64,000 nt of DNA from Hymenobacter sp. BT730 (GCF_030542105.1 NZ_JAUOFB010000003.1:62001-126000); one strand, 5' to 3'. Shown: positions 8,025 through 17,164, numbered from the stretch's first letter. Program-made: numbers and translations. Notes: generated from the letters alone by a model not told the origin.

Positions 8025-9491
8025 TTAAGCCGACCGGGAGAAGCGCCGGCCAAACAGGAAATACACTGGTACCCCCAAAGCTACCAGCAGCAGACCATAA
8101 CGAGAGTACTCGGCCGTATCAGGAGCCAGGAGCAGGATAATGCAGAATGCAGAAGCCAGCAGCACATAAATGCCAGGTACCAAAGGATAGCCCCAGGCAC
8201 GGTAGGGGCGCGGGGCCTCCGGACGGGTGCGGCGTAGCACGAAAATGCCTACAATGGTAATAACGTAGAACAGGATAACCGAGAACATCACATAGTTCAG
8301 CAGTTGGCCGTAGGAGCCGCTAAGGCAAAGCAGGCAGGCCCACAAGCACTGCACCCACAGAGCGCGGGCCGGCACACCGGCTGCATTCAGACGGGACAGA
8401 CCAGAGAAGAACAAGCCGTCCTTCGCCATGGCGTAATAGGCACGGGCGCCGCTTAGAATGATGCCGTTGTTGGCGCCAAAGGTGCTCAGCATGATGAGCA
8501 CCGCCATAACTACGGCGCCCGCTGGGCCCAGTACGTGCTCAGCTACGGCTGTGGCTACCCGGTCATCGGTAGCGTACTGAATGCCGCGGCCAGCCAGAGT
8601 GGTAGCATCCGGCGAGCCTACCAGCGGCAGGGAGAGCAGGTACACCACGTTCACCAGAATGTAGAGAGCCGTAACAATGGCGGTACCAATGGCCATGCTG
8701 CGTACCAGCGTGCGCTCGGGGTTTACAATTTCCTCACCCGCAAAACCAATGTTATTCCAGGAATCAGAGGAGAAAAGGGAGCCGGTCATGGCCATGCCAA
8801 TGGCGATAACCAAGCCGGTCATATCGAGTGGGAGGGGTGCTGCCGATACGCCGGGAGCAGGGTAGCGCATGGCCGTCCACATATCGGCAAAGTTGGCCTG
8901 CACCGCTTCAGCATTCAAACCCAGGGTAATGCCGCCAATTATCAGCAGCGCCAGTGCAATGAGCTTGGTGGAGCCCAGTACATTCTGAATGAGCTTGCCG
9001 GTACGCACGCCTTGGGCGTTGAGGGCCGTGATGGCCACAATCAGGATAATAGCCAGCAGCTGTACGCTGCTGAAAGCAAACGGCCCGATGTTGAACAGTA
9101 CGTTCTTGACACTGAACCAGGGCACCAGCACGCCGGTAAACTTGGCAAAAGCCACGGCCACGGCGGCAATTACACCGGTCTGAATTACGAGAAACAATGT
9201 CCAACCATACAAAAAGGCCGTGAGGCGACCGAAGGCTTCGCGCAGGTACACATACTGGCCGCCCACCTTCGGGAACATGGAGGCTAGCTCGCCGTAGCTT
9301 ACGGCCCCGGCCAGGGTAATGACGCCGGTAATGAGCCATACGACCAGTAGCCACCCTGCCGAACCCACCTGCCGGGCAATGTCAGCGGAAACAATAAAAA
9401 TACCGGAGCCAATCATGCTGCCGGTCACAATCATGATGGCATCAAAAAGCGTGATGGCGCGCTGAAACTGTCCTTGTTGTTCTTCGGGCAT
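8025..9491 (-). CDS. APC-family amino-acid permease
   Basis: 488 residues and about 12 transmembrane helices. It takes up or exchanges amino acids across the inner membrane. The first helix carries the APC hallmark GSMIGSGIFI (residues 25-34), and helix 6-8 loops include the GFAGEEIVNPERT motif typical of the LAT/APC branch. The ATG at 9491 puts MPEEQQGQFQRAITLFDAIM just before helix 1, as expected; upstream in-frame residues look non-coding. The substrate cannot be read from the sequence. The gene stands alone, convergent with the gene at 7224. Confidence 0.92.
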   Translation of the reverse strand: MPEEQQGQFQRAITLFDAIMIVTGSMIGSGIFIVSADIARQVGSAGWLLVVWLITGVITLAGAVSYGELASMFPKVGGQYVYLREAFGRLTAFLYGWTLFLVIQTGVIAAVAVAFAKFTGVLVPWFSVKNVLFNIGPFAFSSVQLLAIILIVAITALNAQGVRTGKLIQNVLGSTKLIALALLIIGGITLGLNAEAVQANFADMWTAMRYPAPGVSAAPLPLDMTGLVIAIGMAMTGSLFSSDSWNNIGFAGEEIVNPERTLVRSMAIGTAIVTALYILVNVVYLLSLPLVGSPDATTLAGRGIQYATDDRVATAVAEHVLGPAGAVVMAVLIMLSTFGANNGIILSGARAYYAMAKDGLFFSGLSRLNAAGVPARALWVQCLWACLLCLSGSYGQLLNYVMFSVILFYVITIVGIFVLRRTRPEAPRPYRAWGYPLVPGIYVLLASAFCIILLLAPDTAEYSRYGLLLVALGVPVYFLFGRRFSRSA

Positions 9492-9873
9492 ACAGGAAAG
9501 AGTAGAAGTTTTGCCGGAAGATAGGAGGGAAATGGGATAGAAAGTGAGGAAGCTGAATAATGAAGAAAAAGCCAGCATTTAACACCCCAGATGGGAATGA
9601 CTCCCTGCCTGATTTTTCTAGGATAATTGGGGACACCTGACCGCTCTGCTAAAGAGTGGCTGTCCGCTTATTGAGCTTAGGTGAAATGTCCTATGTGCCG
9701 CCATCACCATATAGTAAATGATTCAGAACGGGCTGAGGGAATGGCAAAGGAAACCACACGCTACGGATAGGTAGCAGCGGCAGGGATAACTACACCGGTA
9801 GCCAGCCAGTGAGTGTTAAGCTTAATAAACAGAGGATGGAAGCAGGAATGCCTTTTCTAGCCTGGGGTCTTGT
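9492..9873. other. Intergenic spacer, nothing recognised
   Basis: About 380 bp between two minus-strand genes. It should hold the permease promoter and the 3' end of the DoxX transcript, but I found no exact TAnnTTTG box, no convincing terminator and no open frame. Confidence 0.5.
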
Positions 9874-10278
9874 TTACACAATGGCGTTGGTAGGAGTAGC
9901 ATCCGTTTTTCGGTAGCGTAGCCCATCTAGGCTCCAGATGCCTGCGCCATGAGCGGCTATAAACAGGAAGATAAAGCAGAATAAAACGGCTGGCTCACCT
10001 TGGTTCTGTATGGGCAGAGGGCTTTTAGGAAAGTGCGCCATAAAGAATGCCACAGCCATTTCACCACTGGCCAGAAAGGCTGCCAGGCGGGTAAACAGAC
10101 CAAACATTATTAAAAAACCACATCCCAGCTCAATAAAACCGGCTACCCCCATTAAGGAGCTTAAGGGTACAGAAGACCCATCCCCGGGGAAGCCCATTAG
10201 CTTTTGGGTGCCGTGCAGCATAAACAACAGGCCGGCTGCAATTCGCAGCAAAGCAAACGTAACCGATGTGTAGCTCAT
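9874..10278 (-). CDS. DoxX family membrane protein
   Basis: 134 residues with four hydrophobic helices. The DoxX signature is clear: LLRIAAGLLFMLHGTQKLMGF at the start (residues 10-30), then GFIELGCGFLIMFGLFTRLAAF and a final AHGAGIWSLDGL. DoxX proteins are integral membrane proteins tied to quinone, thiol or oxidative-stress functions in different bacteria; the role here is unknown. The ATG at 10278 gives the family-typical N-terminus. A possible -7 box TACCTTTT lies at 10302-10309 on the minus strand. Confidence 0.9.
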   Translation of the reverse strand: MSYTSVTFALLRIAAGLLFMLHGTQKLMGFPGDGSSVPLSSLMGVAGFIELGCGFLIMFGLFTRLAAFLASGEMAVAFFMAHFPKSPLPIQNQGEPAVLFCFIFLFIAAHGAGIWSLDGLRYRKTDATPTNAIV

Positions 10279-10433
10279 ACCAGTTAGAAGTAGAGGTTAT
10301 ACAAAAGGTATTCAGTAATGGTAATTTAATTGTAGGCTGAACTGTCCTTCTTAGGTAGGACTTGCGTAAAGAATTGTGCAATAAGATAGAAAAATAACCC
10401 GATTTAGATTGTCTAAAATAATACTCACTCCAA

Positions 10434-10464
10434 AGAAAAAGCCCCGGCATATTTGCCGGGGCTT
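10434..10464 (-). terminator. Terminator after the WGxxGxxG gene
   Basis: AAGCCCCGGCA (10439-10449), TATT loop, TGCCGGGGCTT (10454-10464). On the minus strand the stem is followed by T-rich sequence (complement of 10434-10440). It closes the gene ending at 10533. Confidence 0.85.
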
Positions 10465-10532
10465 TACTAACTATTAGCGTGAATTCAATGGAGCCGGGAA
10501 AAGCTTGGCAAGCCATCAGAATTCAGTTCACA

Positions 10533-10790
10533 TTAGCGGTTTTGGTTGGGGTTGTTATGAACGTTGGAAGTATGAACTACTTCTGGCTTACGACGGCCGA
10601 GCAAGCCAGCCAGGCCGAGCAAGCCTAGCAGGCCCCAGTTGCCGTGGTCGTCATCATCGTCATCATCACTGTCAACATCGGTAGTCGTGGTAGTTGTATT
10701 GGCATCAGTGGTTTGCGCCATGGCAGGAGGAGTAACCCCCATTACGACACCAAATGCGAGCAAACCGAGGAGCTTTTTAGTCTTTTTCAT
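10533..10790 (-). CDS. Small secreted protein with WGxxGxxG-type C-terminal helix
   Basis: 85 residues: signal peptide (1-25, cleavage likely after PPAMA), a Thr-rich stretch, a run of seven Asp within DVDSDDDDDDDHGN, then WGLLGLLGLAGLLGRRK, a glycine-patterned hydrophobic helix followed by basic residues, and a short polar tail. This matches the small-protein group known for a WGxxGxxG anchor domain, whose order (signal peptide, polar spacer, hydrophobic helix, Arg cluster) recalls C-terminal sorting signals. The tail after RRK is about 17 residues, longer than in PEP-CTERM-like signals. Function unknown; the acidic run could bind Ca2+. Confidence 0.75.
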   Translation of the reverse strand: MKKTKKLLGLLAFGVVMGVTPPAMAQTTDANTTTTTTDVDSDDDDDDDHGNWGLLGLLGLAGLLGRRKPEVVHTSNVHNNPNQNR

Positions 10791-10924
10791 GATATGTGTT
10801 TTAGTTGGGAATAGGAGTTGTAACGTGGCATTTATGCCATTTGGCCTCCTTACGCACCATATAATTAAATTGTTTTCATATTAATTTATTCTATAAGAGG
10901 AAGTGCATTTGTATTTACCCATGT

Positions 10925-11106
10925 AAGTGACTGAAAACGAATAAGGATACCACTTTTCCTGCCTGCGAAAATGGGTATAGGATTATCTTTATAAAAATGC
11001 GTGGAGAAGTCTCTTCAATGACCTGTTTTCAGTGACTTTAAAGAGGCTTTTCTATCCGCGATAAGCAGGGCATAGGCTTAACAGGCAAAGCTGTTTTCTT
11101 TTTTAG
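10925..11106. ncRNA. Candidate structured RNA or MITE-like inverted-repeat element
   Basis: Within a 450-bp gene-free spacer, AAGTGACTGAAAAC (10925-10938) and GTTTTCAGTGACTT (11025-11038) are inverted repeats matching at 13 of 14 positions, 86 bp apart. Between them is a second imperfect inverted repeat, ATACCACTTTTC (10947-10958) and GAAAATGGGTAT (10967-10978), 10 of 12 paired. About 45 bp further on, AACAG-GCAAAG-CTGTT followed by a T-rich run (11080-11105) could be a weak plus-strand terminator. A near -7 box (TGCATTTG, 10904-10911) lies just upstream. It could be a small RNA, or a short non-autonomous element; no target duplication was seen. Confidence 0.35.
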
Positions 11107-11209
11107 CAGGCGGGGGATAGGGAAGCCAGGGCTGGAAGATGGAAAGCTAAAGCAAGTTGTTGCTACTGGTATTAATGCGGGGATGTGCCTGCAAATTCTA
11201 GCAACCCTT

Positions 11210-11217
11210 TACCTTCG
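11210..11217 (+). promoter_or_regulatory. -7 promoter box for the DUF2490 gene
   Basis: TACCTTCG matches TAnnTTTG at seven of eight positions and lies 22 nt before the ATG at 11240. This supports that start over an in-frame upstream start at 11183. Confidence 0.45.
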
Positions 11218-11239
11218 TCGCATAAAGCAGACTTGCCAG

Positions 11240-12019
11240 ATGAAAAAAATACTATGCCTCGTGATAGTCCTTGGGGGCCTATTAATTAATCGGCCGGCCA
11301 TGGCGCAGACGCCTGGCACCTGGGGAACATGGTTTATCGGCACCGTGCAGTTGCCCGGCACTCCCGAAAAGAAATGGGGTGGCTTTGCCGAGGTACAGGC
11401 CCGCACTAATGGCCTGTTCAGCCAGTACTTCTATAATGAGCTGAAAGGCGGCCTGAGCTACGATCTGGACAAGAACTTTACCGTGATGGTGGCCGGTGGG
11501 CGCTATGCCACTTATACTCCCAAAGACCTGGATGCCGGCCCCAACAACAAGGAAGCCCGCTTGTGGCTGCAGCTCACGCTTAACCAGTACATGAGCCGGG
11601 TGAAAGTAGAGCACCGCTACCGCCTGGAGCAGCGCTGGTTTAACTACCGCGGCGACAGTACCTCTACCCGCAACCGCCTGCGCTACCGTCTGAACGCCTT
11701 TGTCCCGCTCAATCACACTACCATCAGCCCGAACACAGTATTCGTCTCGTTTTATGATGAGATATTCCTGAACCCCAAAGGGCCGGTACTGGAGCGTAAC
11801 CGGGTGTATGCCGGTGCAGGCTATCAGTTTAATACCCACCTCACCGTGCAGGCCGGCTGGGTAAATCAGGCAAACTACAACCTGCCCGCCTTTAAGCAGG
11901 GCCAGTTTCTGCCCCAGAATACCTCGGCCAAAAACAATATTGTCTTGGCCGTAAGCTACCGTCTGGCCCATAAAGCCAGCACTCCCGCACCAGAACACCT
12001 GCCTACCCAGCAGGACTAG
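11240..12019 (+). CDS. DUF2490 family outer-membrane-like protein
   Basis: 259 residues with a signal peptide (1-22, ending PAMAQ) and then a beta-rich protein of the DUF2490 family: WGTWFIGTVQLP at the mature N-terminus, repeated amphipathic strands, and the conserved block KVEHRYRLEQRWF near the centre with RNRLRYRLN after it. DUF2490 proteins are thought to be small outer-membrane beta-barrels of unknown function in Bacteroidota. The sulfurtransferase gene follows after 21 nt, suggesting a shared transcript. Confidence 0.88.
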   Translation: MKKILCLVIVLGGLLINRPAMAQTPGTWGTWFIGTVQLPGTPEKKWGGFAEVQARTNGLFSQYFYNELKGGLSYDLDKNFTVMVAGGRYATYTPKDLDAGPNNKEARLWLQLTLNQYMSRVKVEHRYRLEQRWFNYRGDSTSTRNRLRYRLNAFVPLNHTTISPNTVFVSFYDEIFLNPKGPVLERNRVYAGAGYQFNTHLTVQAGWVNQANYNLPAFKQGQFLPQNTSAKNNIVLAVSYRLAHKASTPAPEHLPTQQD

Positions 12020-12040
12020 CGCAGACCATACCAGCAGGAT

Positions 12041-12874
12041 ATGCAGCCCCTAATTAGCGCCGAGGAATTGCTAAAGCAGCCAAATGGCGCATTTGTGCTG
12101 CTGGATGCCCGCTCCGGTCCCAAAGCTCAGCAACAATACCAGGAACAGCACCTGGCCGGTGCGCTTTGGGTTGATCTGGAAAAAGATCTGGCCGCGCCTG
12201 GCAACCCCGCGCAGGGTGGCCGGCATCCTTTGCCCCAAGTAGCCGCATTTGCCGGGCTGCTGGGGCGGTTGGGGATTGGCCCGGCCACCTCTGTAGTGGT
12301 GTATGATGATAAAGCCGGAGCCAATGCGGCTGCCCGCTGCTGGTGGATGCTGCGTGCCCTGGGCCACCAGGCCGTATAGGTGCTGAATGGTGGCATGAAA
12401 GCGGCCGTACAGGCCGGTTTTCCTACCAGCTCGGCCTTTGAAAACCCCCTTCCCCTGGGCCCATATCCAGCTACTTCCTGGCAACTGCCACTGGCTTCGC
12501 TGGCGGAGGTGCAGCAGGCTTCCCAAACGGGAGAGGGCCTTATTATGGATGTGCGCGACGCCAACCGTTTCCGCGGCGAAACGGAACCAATTGATACTGT
12601 GGCCGGCCATATTCCGGGGGCGATGAATGTGCCACTCACCAACAACCTGGATGCAGAAGGAAAATTTCTGCCAGCGGAAAAGCTTCGGGAAAAGTATGCT
12701 GGCGTTATCGGCCAACAGCCAGCCGGGGAAGTAATAGTGCATTGCGGTTCCGGCGTTACTGCCTGCCACACCCTGCTGGCCTTTGCGCAGGCCGGCCTAC
12801 CCATGCCCCGTTTATACGTTGGTTCCTGGAGCGAATGGTCGCGGAATAATCTGCCTATAGCCACTGGCGCTTAA
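12041..12874 (+). pseudogene. sseA: Two-domain sulfurtransferase (3-mercaptopyruvate type) with in-frame TAG
   Basis: The frame encodes a tandem rhodanese interrupted at codon 113 by TAG (12377-12379). The first half (112 residues) starts MQPLISAEELLK and contains VLLDARS and VVVYDDKAG of the non-catalytic domain. The second half continues in the same frame immediately after the stop with VLNGGMKAA, which in intact homologues follows directly on from the ALGHQAV segment. The catalytic domain carries CGSGVTAC near the end, the active-site loop of 3-mercaptopyruvate sulfurtransferases (thiosulfate enzymes usually have CRKGVTA). A single substitution (for example CAG or TAC to TAG) explains the stop. 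Options are a true nonsense mutation, readthrough, re-initiation at GTG 12380, or a sequencing error. Confidence 0.88.
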
Positions 12875-13024
12875 TACTCAAGTGCCCGTCCCAAAAAACA
12901 TGACATTATTCTCGGGCCTGATAATACCTTGCAGGCTTACCGTGCCCGTCACAACCTTGAGGCGGGTGCCTGCGAATAGGTATGCTACCTTTACAGCTTC
13001 TGCTCCCCACCCTGGCCGTGTTGC

Positions 13025-15751
13025 ATGTCCAATAAATTACTGGTGTTTCTGGCCGGGCTGCTGCTTGTCACAGCCCTGGGCTCCTATGTGTATTATCGGC
13101 GCACGGTAGCCCGCGTGCCCGTAGATGCCTGGGCGCTGGTGCCCGACGATGCCGTTTTTGTCGTGGCCACCCGTGACCATCCAACCCTGGTGCGCCACCT
13201 CAAGGAAACTCAGCTTTGGGATAATCTTACGGCGCTGCCCTACTTCCAGCAGTTTGAGGAAAATGCGGTGCTGTTGGATAGCCTGACCAACAGCCGCAAC
13301 AACCTGCTGCGGTTTCTGGGGCGCAAAACGGTGCTGGCCTCCGTGCATGTTACCGGCCCTGGTACCTTTGATATTCTATACCAAGTGCCGCTAAACACCG
13401 TGCGCGAGTTCCGGCAGGTGCGGGCTGCTGCCGAGGCCTTGGGGCGCATTCCCCGTTTTCAGGTACAAACCCGCGAGTTTCATGATATGATGCTGACCGA
13501 TATCCGGGCGAGGGGCACCGGGGCAGGGGTTACGTACTTCAACTACCGCAACCACCTCATCATCAGTGCCAGCCCGCTATTGATTGAGAAAGTAATAGCC
13601 CGCATTGAGCACGAAGGCCAGCCCTCCGTAGCTGCCGATTTTCATAACATTGATTACCAAAAGCTGAAGGGTGTAGATGCTACGCTGCTGGTAAACTACC
13701 GGCAGCTGCCGCCATTTCTAAATCTGTTTTTCCGGCCGGAGCTGCGCCCCAGCCTGGAAATGCTGACCGGCCTGGGGAAAAATGGCCTGCTGGAAATGCA
13801 GCTAGCCGGCAACAAGGTTGTATTCAACGGCTTTACCAACCCCGAAATTGCCCGCGATGCTTTGCACCAGCGCCTGCGCGGCCAGGTGCCCCAGCGCCTG
13901 CGCATGGCTGATATTCTTTCTCTGCGCACCGCTATGCTGCTGCACCTGGGCATACAAAAGCCGGCCTCCCTACGCCAGCCCATGCCCGCCCTATCCAATG
14001 CTGCCACTACTACCGCCCTGGATTCTGTGGCTTCTTTGCTGGATGGAGAAGTAGCGCTTTGCTATTTGTCTACCATTTCGGCGCGGCAGGCTCCGGCCCG
14101 CGTTGCTTTGGCTCATTGCGCCGATGCGGGCCGTATGGCGCTGGCGCTGGGCCACCTGCGCCGTGCCGCCGGTGGAAGCCCTTCTTTTGAGCGAGTGGGG
14201 CCCTACCAATTGTATCAGGTAGGAGTGGAGGAAGTGCCGGCCCGGCTGCTGGGGCCTCTTTTTCGGGGCTTTGGCGCAGGGGTAGTAGTGCAGGTGGGCA
14301 GCTTTGTGGCTTTTGCCCAGAATGCTGCCGAACTGCGCCCCTGGCTCCAGGATGTAGCAGCCGGAAAAGTGTGGGCCAAATCGCCAACGCAGGTTGCGTT
14401 GCTGGAAGAAATGCAGCCATTGGCCCGCCTGAGCGTAATTATGGATGCGCAGAACAGCTGGAACGTACTGTTGCGTGCCCTAAAGGAAGACCGACGGGCT
14501 GGGCTTCTGCGCAACGAAACATTGTTTAAACGATTCCCACAGATGGCCCTGCAGCTGGTGCCCCCAGCGGATAGTGAGCAGGAGCAAGGTGCCCAGTATT
14601 TTACCCAGCTGCTGCTGCGCCACCCGGCCGTGAGCAGCGTAGCCCAGGGTGCGGTAGCCGCAGAAGATGGAGGCTCCCTAACCTTCAGAAACCGCCTGAT
14701 TACGCCTCCCATGCTGGTGAGCATTGCCAATGCCCGCACTCCCGGTATGCTGGTGCAGGACAGCCTGCGGGTGCTGCACTACATTACTCCAGAAAATGTT
14801 GCTACCTGGTCCGATACCCTCAGCGGCTCGGTAGTAGGCCCGGTACACCGCCTGCCTGTAGGGGATGCTTCAGGTTTTCTGCTGGCCACCACCAACCAGC
14901 TGGTTCTGTTAGACCCTCAGGGGCGCCCGGCGCCGCATTTTCCCCTCAACCTGCCCGATTCGGTGCAGGTAAGCTCACTCACTCCATCACCAAATCAGGG
15001 TGGCGCCACCCGGCTGCTGGTAGGTGGTGGGGGCGGCAATTTCTTTCTCTACGATACGAATGGTAACCTTTTGCCCAACTGGCAGCCCAAGCGCCTAGAG
15101 TTTTCTCCGGCGGCTCCGCCTCATTACCTCAGTGTAGCGGGCAGCGACGTTATTGTGGTACTGCTGGAAAATGGCTACATCTTCGCCTTCGACCGACAAG
15201 GTGGCACCTATCCGGGTTTTCCTATTAGTGTGGGGGCGCGTCTGCATACCTCGGCTTTTGTAGAGACGGGCTCCACCCTGCAACGTACTCGTCTCACAGT
15301 GGTTACGCAGCAGGGTGAGCGGGTACAGTTTAACCTGAGCGGGTACGTGCTCAACCGCAGCCGCATCAGCACCTGGAGCCGCGGCTGCACGTTCCGCATC
15401 ATTCCGGATCAACAACAGCGCACCTACGTGGTGGTAAGGCAGGAGCCTAACGGCCTACTAACGATTTTTGATGCGGCCGGAAGGCGGGTAGTGGAGCGTC
15501 GCTTCACTACCTCCGACGTGAAGCCCGTACAGTTTTTTGATTTCGGTACTGGACGCCGACTATTATCCATCACAGAGCCCGGTCCCAACCAAGTGTATCT
15601 CTACAACTCTAAAGGCAAGCAGCTTGGTGGCCGTACCTTCCCCAGCAGTGCCCCCACTATAGAAGCCCGGTTTGATGCCAGCACTAACAGTTGGATAATC
15701 TACCGCTCAGAAGGTCGCGCGCTACGCCGCACCAGCGTAACCGCAGAGTAG
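13025..15751 (+). CDS. Large DUF3352-like protein with C-terminal beta-propeller
   Basis: 908 residues. An N-terminal signal anchor (5-23) is followed by a domain resembling DUF3352 (VPDDAVFVV then TQLWDNLTALPYF, roughly 35-560), a class of large periplasmic or outer-surface proteins in Bacteroidota with no known activity. The last third (about 600-900) has repeated short strands of the type GDASGFLLATTNQLVLLDPQG, FFLYDTNGNLLPNW, IFAFDRQGGTYPGFP and LTIFDAAGRRV, characteristic of PQQ/WD40-like propeller blades that often bind proteins or glycans. A near -7 box (TACCTTTA, 12986-12993) precedes the gene. Domain limits are estimated by eye. Confidence 0.7.
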   Translation: MSNKLLVFLAGLLLVTALGSYVYYRRTVARVPVDAWALVPDDAVFVVATRDHPTLVRHLKETQLWDNLTALPYFQQFEENAVLLDSLTNSRNNLLRFLGRKTVLASVHVTGPGTFDILYQVPLNTVREFRQVRAAAEALGRIPRFQVQTREFHDMMLTDIRARGTGAGVTYFNYRNHLIISASPLLIEKVIARIEHEGQPSVAADFHNIDYQKLKGVDATLLVNYRQLPPFLNLFFRPELRPSLEMLTGLGKNGLLEMQLAGNKVVFNGFTNPEIARDALHQRLRGQVPQRLRMADILSLRTAMLLHLGIQKPASLRQPMPALSNAATTTALDSVASLLDGEVALCYLSTISARQAPARVALAHCADAGRMALALGHLRRAAGGSPSFERVGPYQLYQVGVEEVPARLLGPLFRGFGAGVVVQVGSFVAFAQNAAELRPWLQDVAAGKVWAKSPTQVALLEEMQPLARLSVIMDAQNSWNVLLRALKEDRRAGLLRNETLFKRFPQMALQLVPPADSEQEQGAQYFTQLLLRHPAVSSVAQGAVAAEDGGSLTFRNRLITPPMLVSIANARTPGMLVQDSLRVLHYITPENVATWSDTLSGSVVGPVHRLPVGDASGFLLATTNQLVLLDPQGRPAPHFPLNLPDSVQVSSLTPSPNQGGATRLLVGGGGGNFFLYDTNGNLLPNWQPKRLEFSPAAPPHYLSVAGSDVIVVLLENGYIFAFDRQGGTYPGFPISVGARLHTSAFVETGSTLQRTRLTVVTQQGERVQFNLSGYVLNRSRISTWSRGCTFRIIPDQQQRTYVVVRQEPNGLLTIFDAAGRRVVERRFTTSDVKPVQFFDFGTGRRLLSITEPGPNQVYLYNSKGKQLGGRTFPSSAPTIEARFDASTNSWIIYRSEGRALRRTSVTAE

Positions 15752-15887
15752 CAGAAGCTGTTATTCTCAGAAAAACTTATTGATTGATATTGCTACCTGC
15801 TGATAAGTGCAGCTATGCCGTTCTGCGGAACAATAAATTAATCACCTCGTCCTGTTGGAAAAATAAGCTGGTATTCCGGTTTCCTGC

Positions 15888-17084
15888 TTAGGACATCCAG
15901 CCTTTTCGGTAGAAATACACCAGTTGCACAATTACCACCAGCAGGAGAGTGCCCAGTAGAATAGGGTAGCCCAAAGGATGGTAGAGCTCAGGCATGTTCA
16001 AGTAGTTGATGCCCCCGTGCGGGTTTTCACGCTGGAAGTTCATGCCATAGAGGCCTACCACAAAGCTGAGCGGAATGAAGATGCTGCTGATGATGGTCAG
16101 CACTTTCATAACCTCGTTCATGCGGTTGCTTTGGTCGGAGAGGTAGAGCTCCACCAGGCTATTCACCGATTCTTTGTAGCTCTCGGCCAGATCCAGGGCC
16201 TGCACGGAGTGGTCGTAACAGTCGCGGTAGAATACCTTCATTTCCTCTGGCATCACATCGTCCGGCAGGCGTAGGATTTCCATGATTTTGTCGCGCTCGG
16301 GGTACACCAGCCGGCGAAAGCGCACAATATCTTTCTTGATTTGCAGGATGCGGCCCAGCAAGCGCCGGTCGGCGCGGCGGGAGCGAAAAATCAGCTCCTC
16401 CAGGTGTTCAATATAGTCGCCAATGGCGGCCATAGTAGGGAAGTAGTGGTCGAGCACCACATCCGTTAAGCTATAGGCCAGGTAGAGTGGGGGGCGGCGC
16501 ATAATCTGGCTGCGCCCTGAGCGGATGCGTTGGCGCACGGAGTCGAGGCAGTCATCGTAATCATCCTGAAAAGACAGCACATAGTTGGGCCCGGTGAACA
16601 GGCTAAGCTGGTCATCGTCAATCTCCAGGTCGGGGGTGAACTCCGTCATGCGGGAAACCAGGAACAGGCGGCCATCATCAAACTCTTCCACTTTAGCCCG
16701 CTGGTAGTCACCCAGCACGTCTTCCATCTGTAGGGCGTGCAGCTCGAAGTCATCCATAATGCGCTCCATCAGCGGCAGGTCGTCGTAGCCACGTACGTCA
16801 ATCCAGTGCCGCAGGTGAGGATTGCGTGTGAAGGAGTCAATCAGTTCGTCATAGCTATCAAATTCCTTTTCCTCGAAAACCTCAGCATCATATGAAATCA
16901 TGAACAGCCGGGGCTTGAGAGAATTCTCATGAATTATCAGGCTGCCCGGCCGTTGGCCTACTACCTGACGGCGGGCCTGGCGGGTTGCCTGCCGGTCGGA
17001 AATGCTGCTGGGATTGGCATCGGCTGCCGACTCCGGAGCAGGAAGGGGGGTAGCAGTTTCGCCAAGGGGCGGAATGGAAGACAT
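15888..17084 (-). CDS. corA: Magnesium/cobalt transporter CorA
   Basis: 398 residues. A large cytoplasmic N-terminal alpha/beta funnel precedes two C-terminal transmembrane helices joined by a loop. The first helix ends in the invariant YGMNF motif (selectivity GMN), followed by QRENPHGGINY and the second helix LLGTLLLVVIVQLVYFY; the C-terminus is basic (YRKGWMS). It conducts Mg2+ (and Co2+ or Ni2+) as a pentamer. The ATG at 17084 (MSSIPPLGE) was chosen over a TTG five codons earlier. The first 60 residues are a non-conserved Ala/Pro/Ser/Arg-rich extension. Convergent with the gene at 13025. Confidence 0.95.
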   Translation of the reverse strand: MSSIPPLGETATPLPAPESAADANPSSISDRQATRQARRQVVGQRPGSLIIHENSLKPRLFMISYDAEVFEEKEFDSYDELIDSFTRNPHLRHWIDVRGYDDLPLMERIMDDFELHALQMEDVLGDYQRAKVEEFDDGRLFLVSRMTEFTPDLEIDDDQLSLFTGPNYVLSFQDDYDDCLDSVRQRIRSGRSQIMRRPPLYLAYSLTDVVLDHYFPTMAAIGDYIEHLEELIFRSRRADRRLLGRILQIKKDIVRFRRLVYPERDKIMEILRLPDDVMPEEMKVFYRDCYDHSVQALDLAESYKESVNSLVELYLSDQSNRMNEVMKVLTIISSIFIPLSFVVGLYGMNFQRENPHGGINYLNMPELYHPLGYPILLGTLLLVVIVQLVYFYRKGWMS

Positions 17085-17164
17085 GGCGCGAAGAGGCAAT
17101 CAGGGAAAGAAGGAAAGCGGCTTGAAACCGCATATGCTACGGAAGCTACTACAAAAAGTAGAAG

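Noticed and set aside
8535..9287. Long plus-strand frame (250 codons) over the permease gene
   Set aside because: It lies antisense to a clear APC transporter, has no recognisable domain, and its composition follows from the codon pattern of the real gene. Many similar antisense frames across the window were dropped for the same reason.
10349..10380. TAGGACTTGCGTAAAG-like motif resembling an insertion-sequence end
   Set aside because: No transposase fragment, matching second end or target duplication was found nearby; left as chance similarity.
12380..12874. Separate single-domain rhodanese gene starting at GTG 12380
   Set aside because: The codon after TAG continues the same fold without a gap, and no promoter or ribosome site is seen; a broken two-domain gene is simpler.
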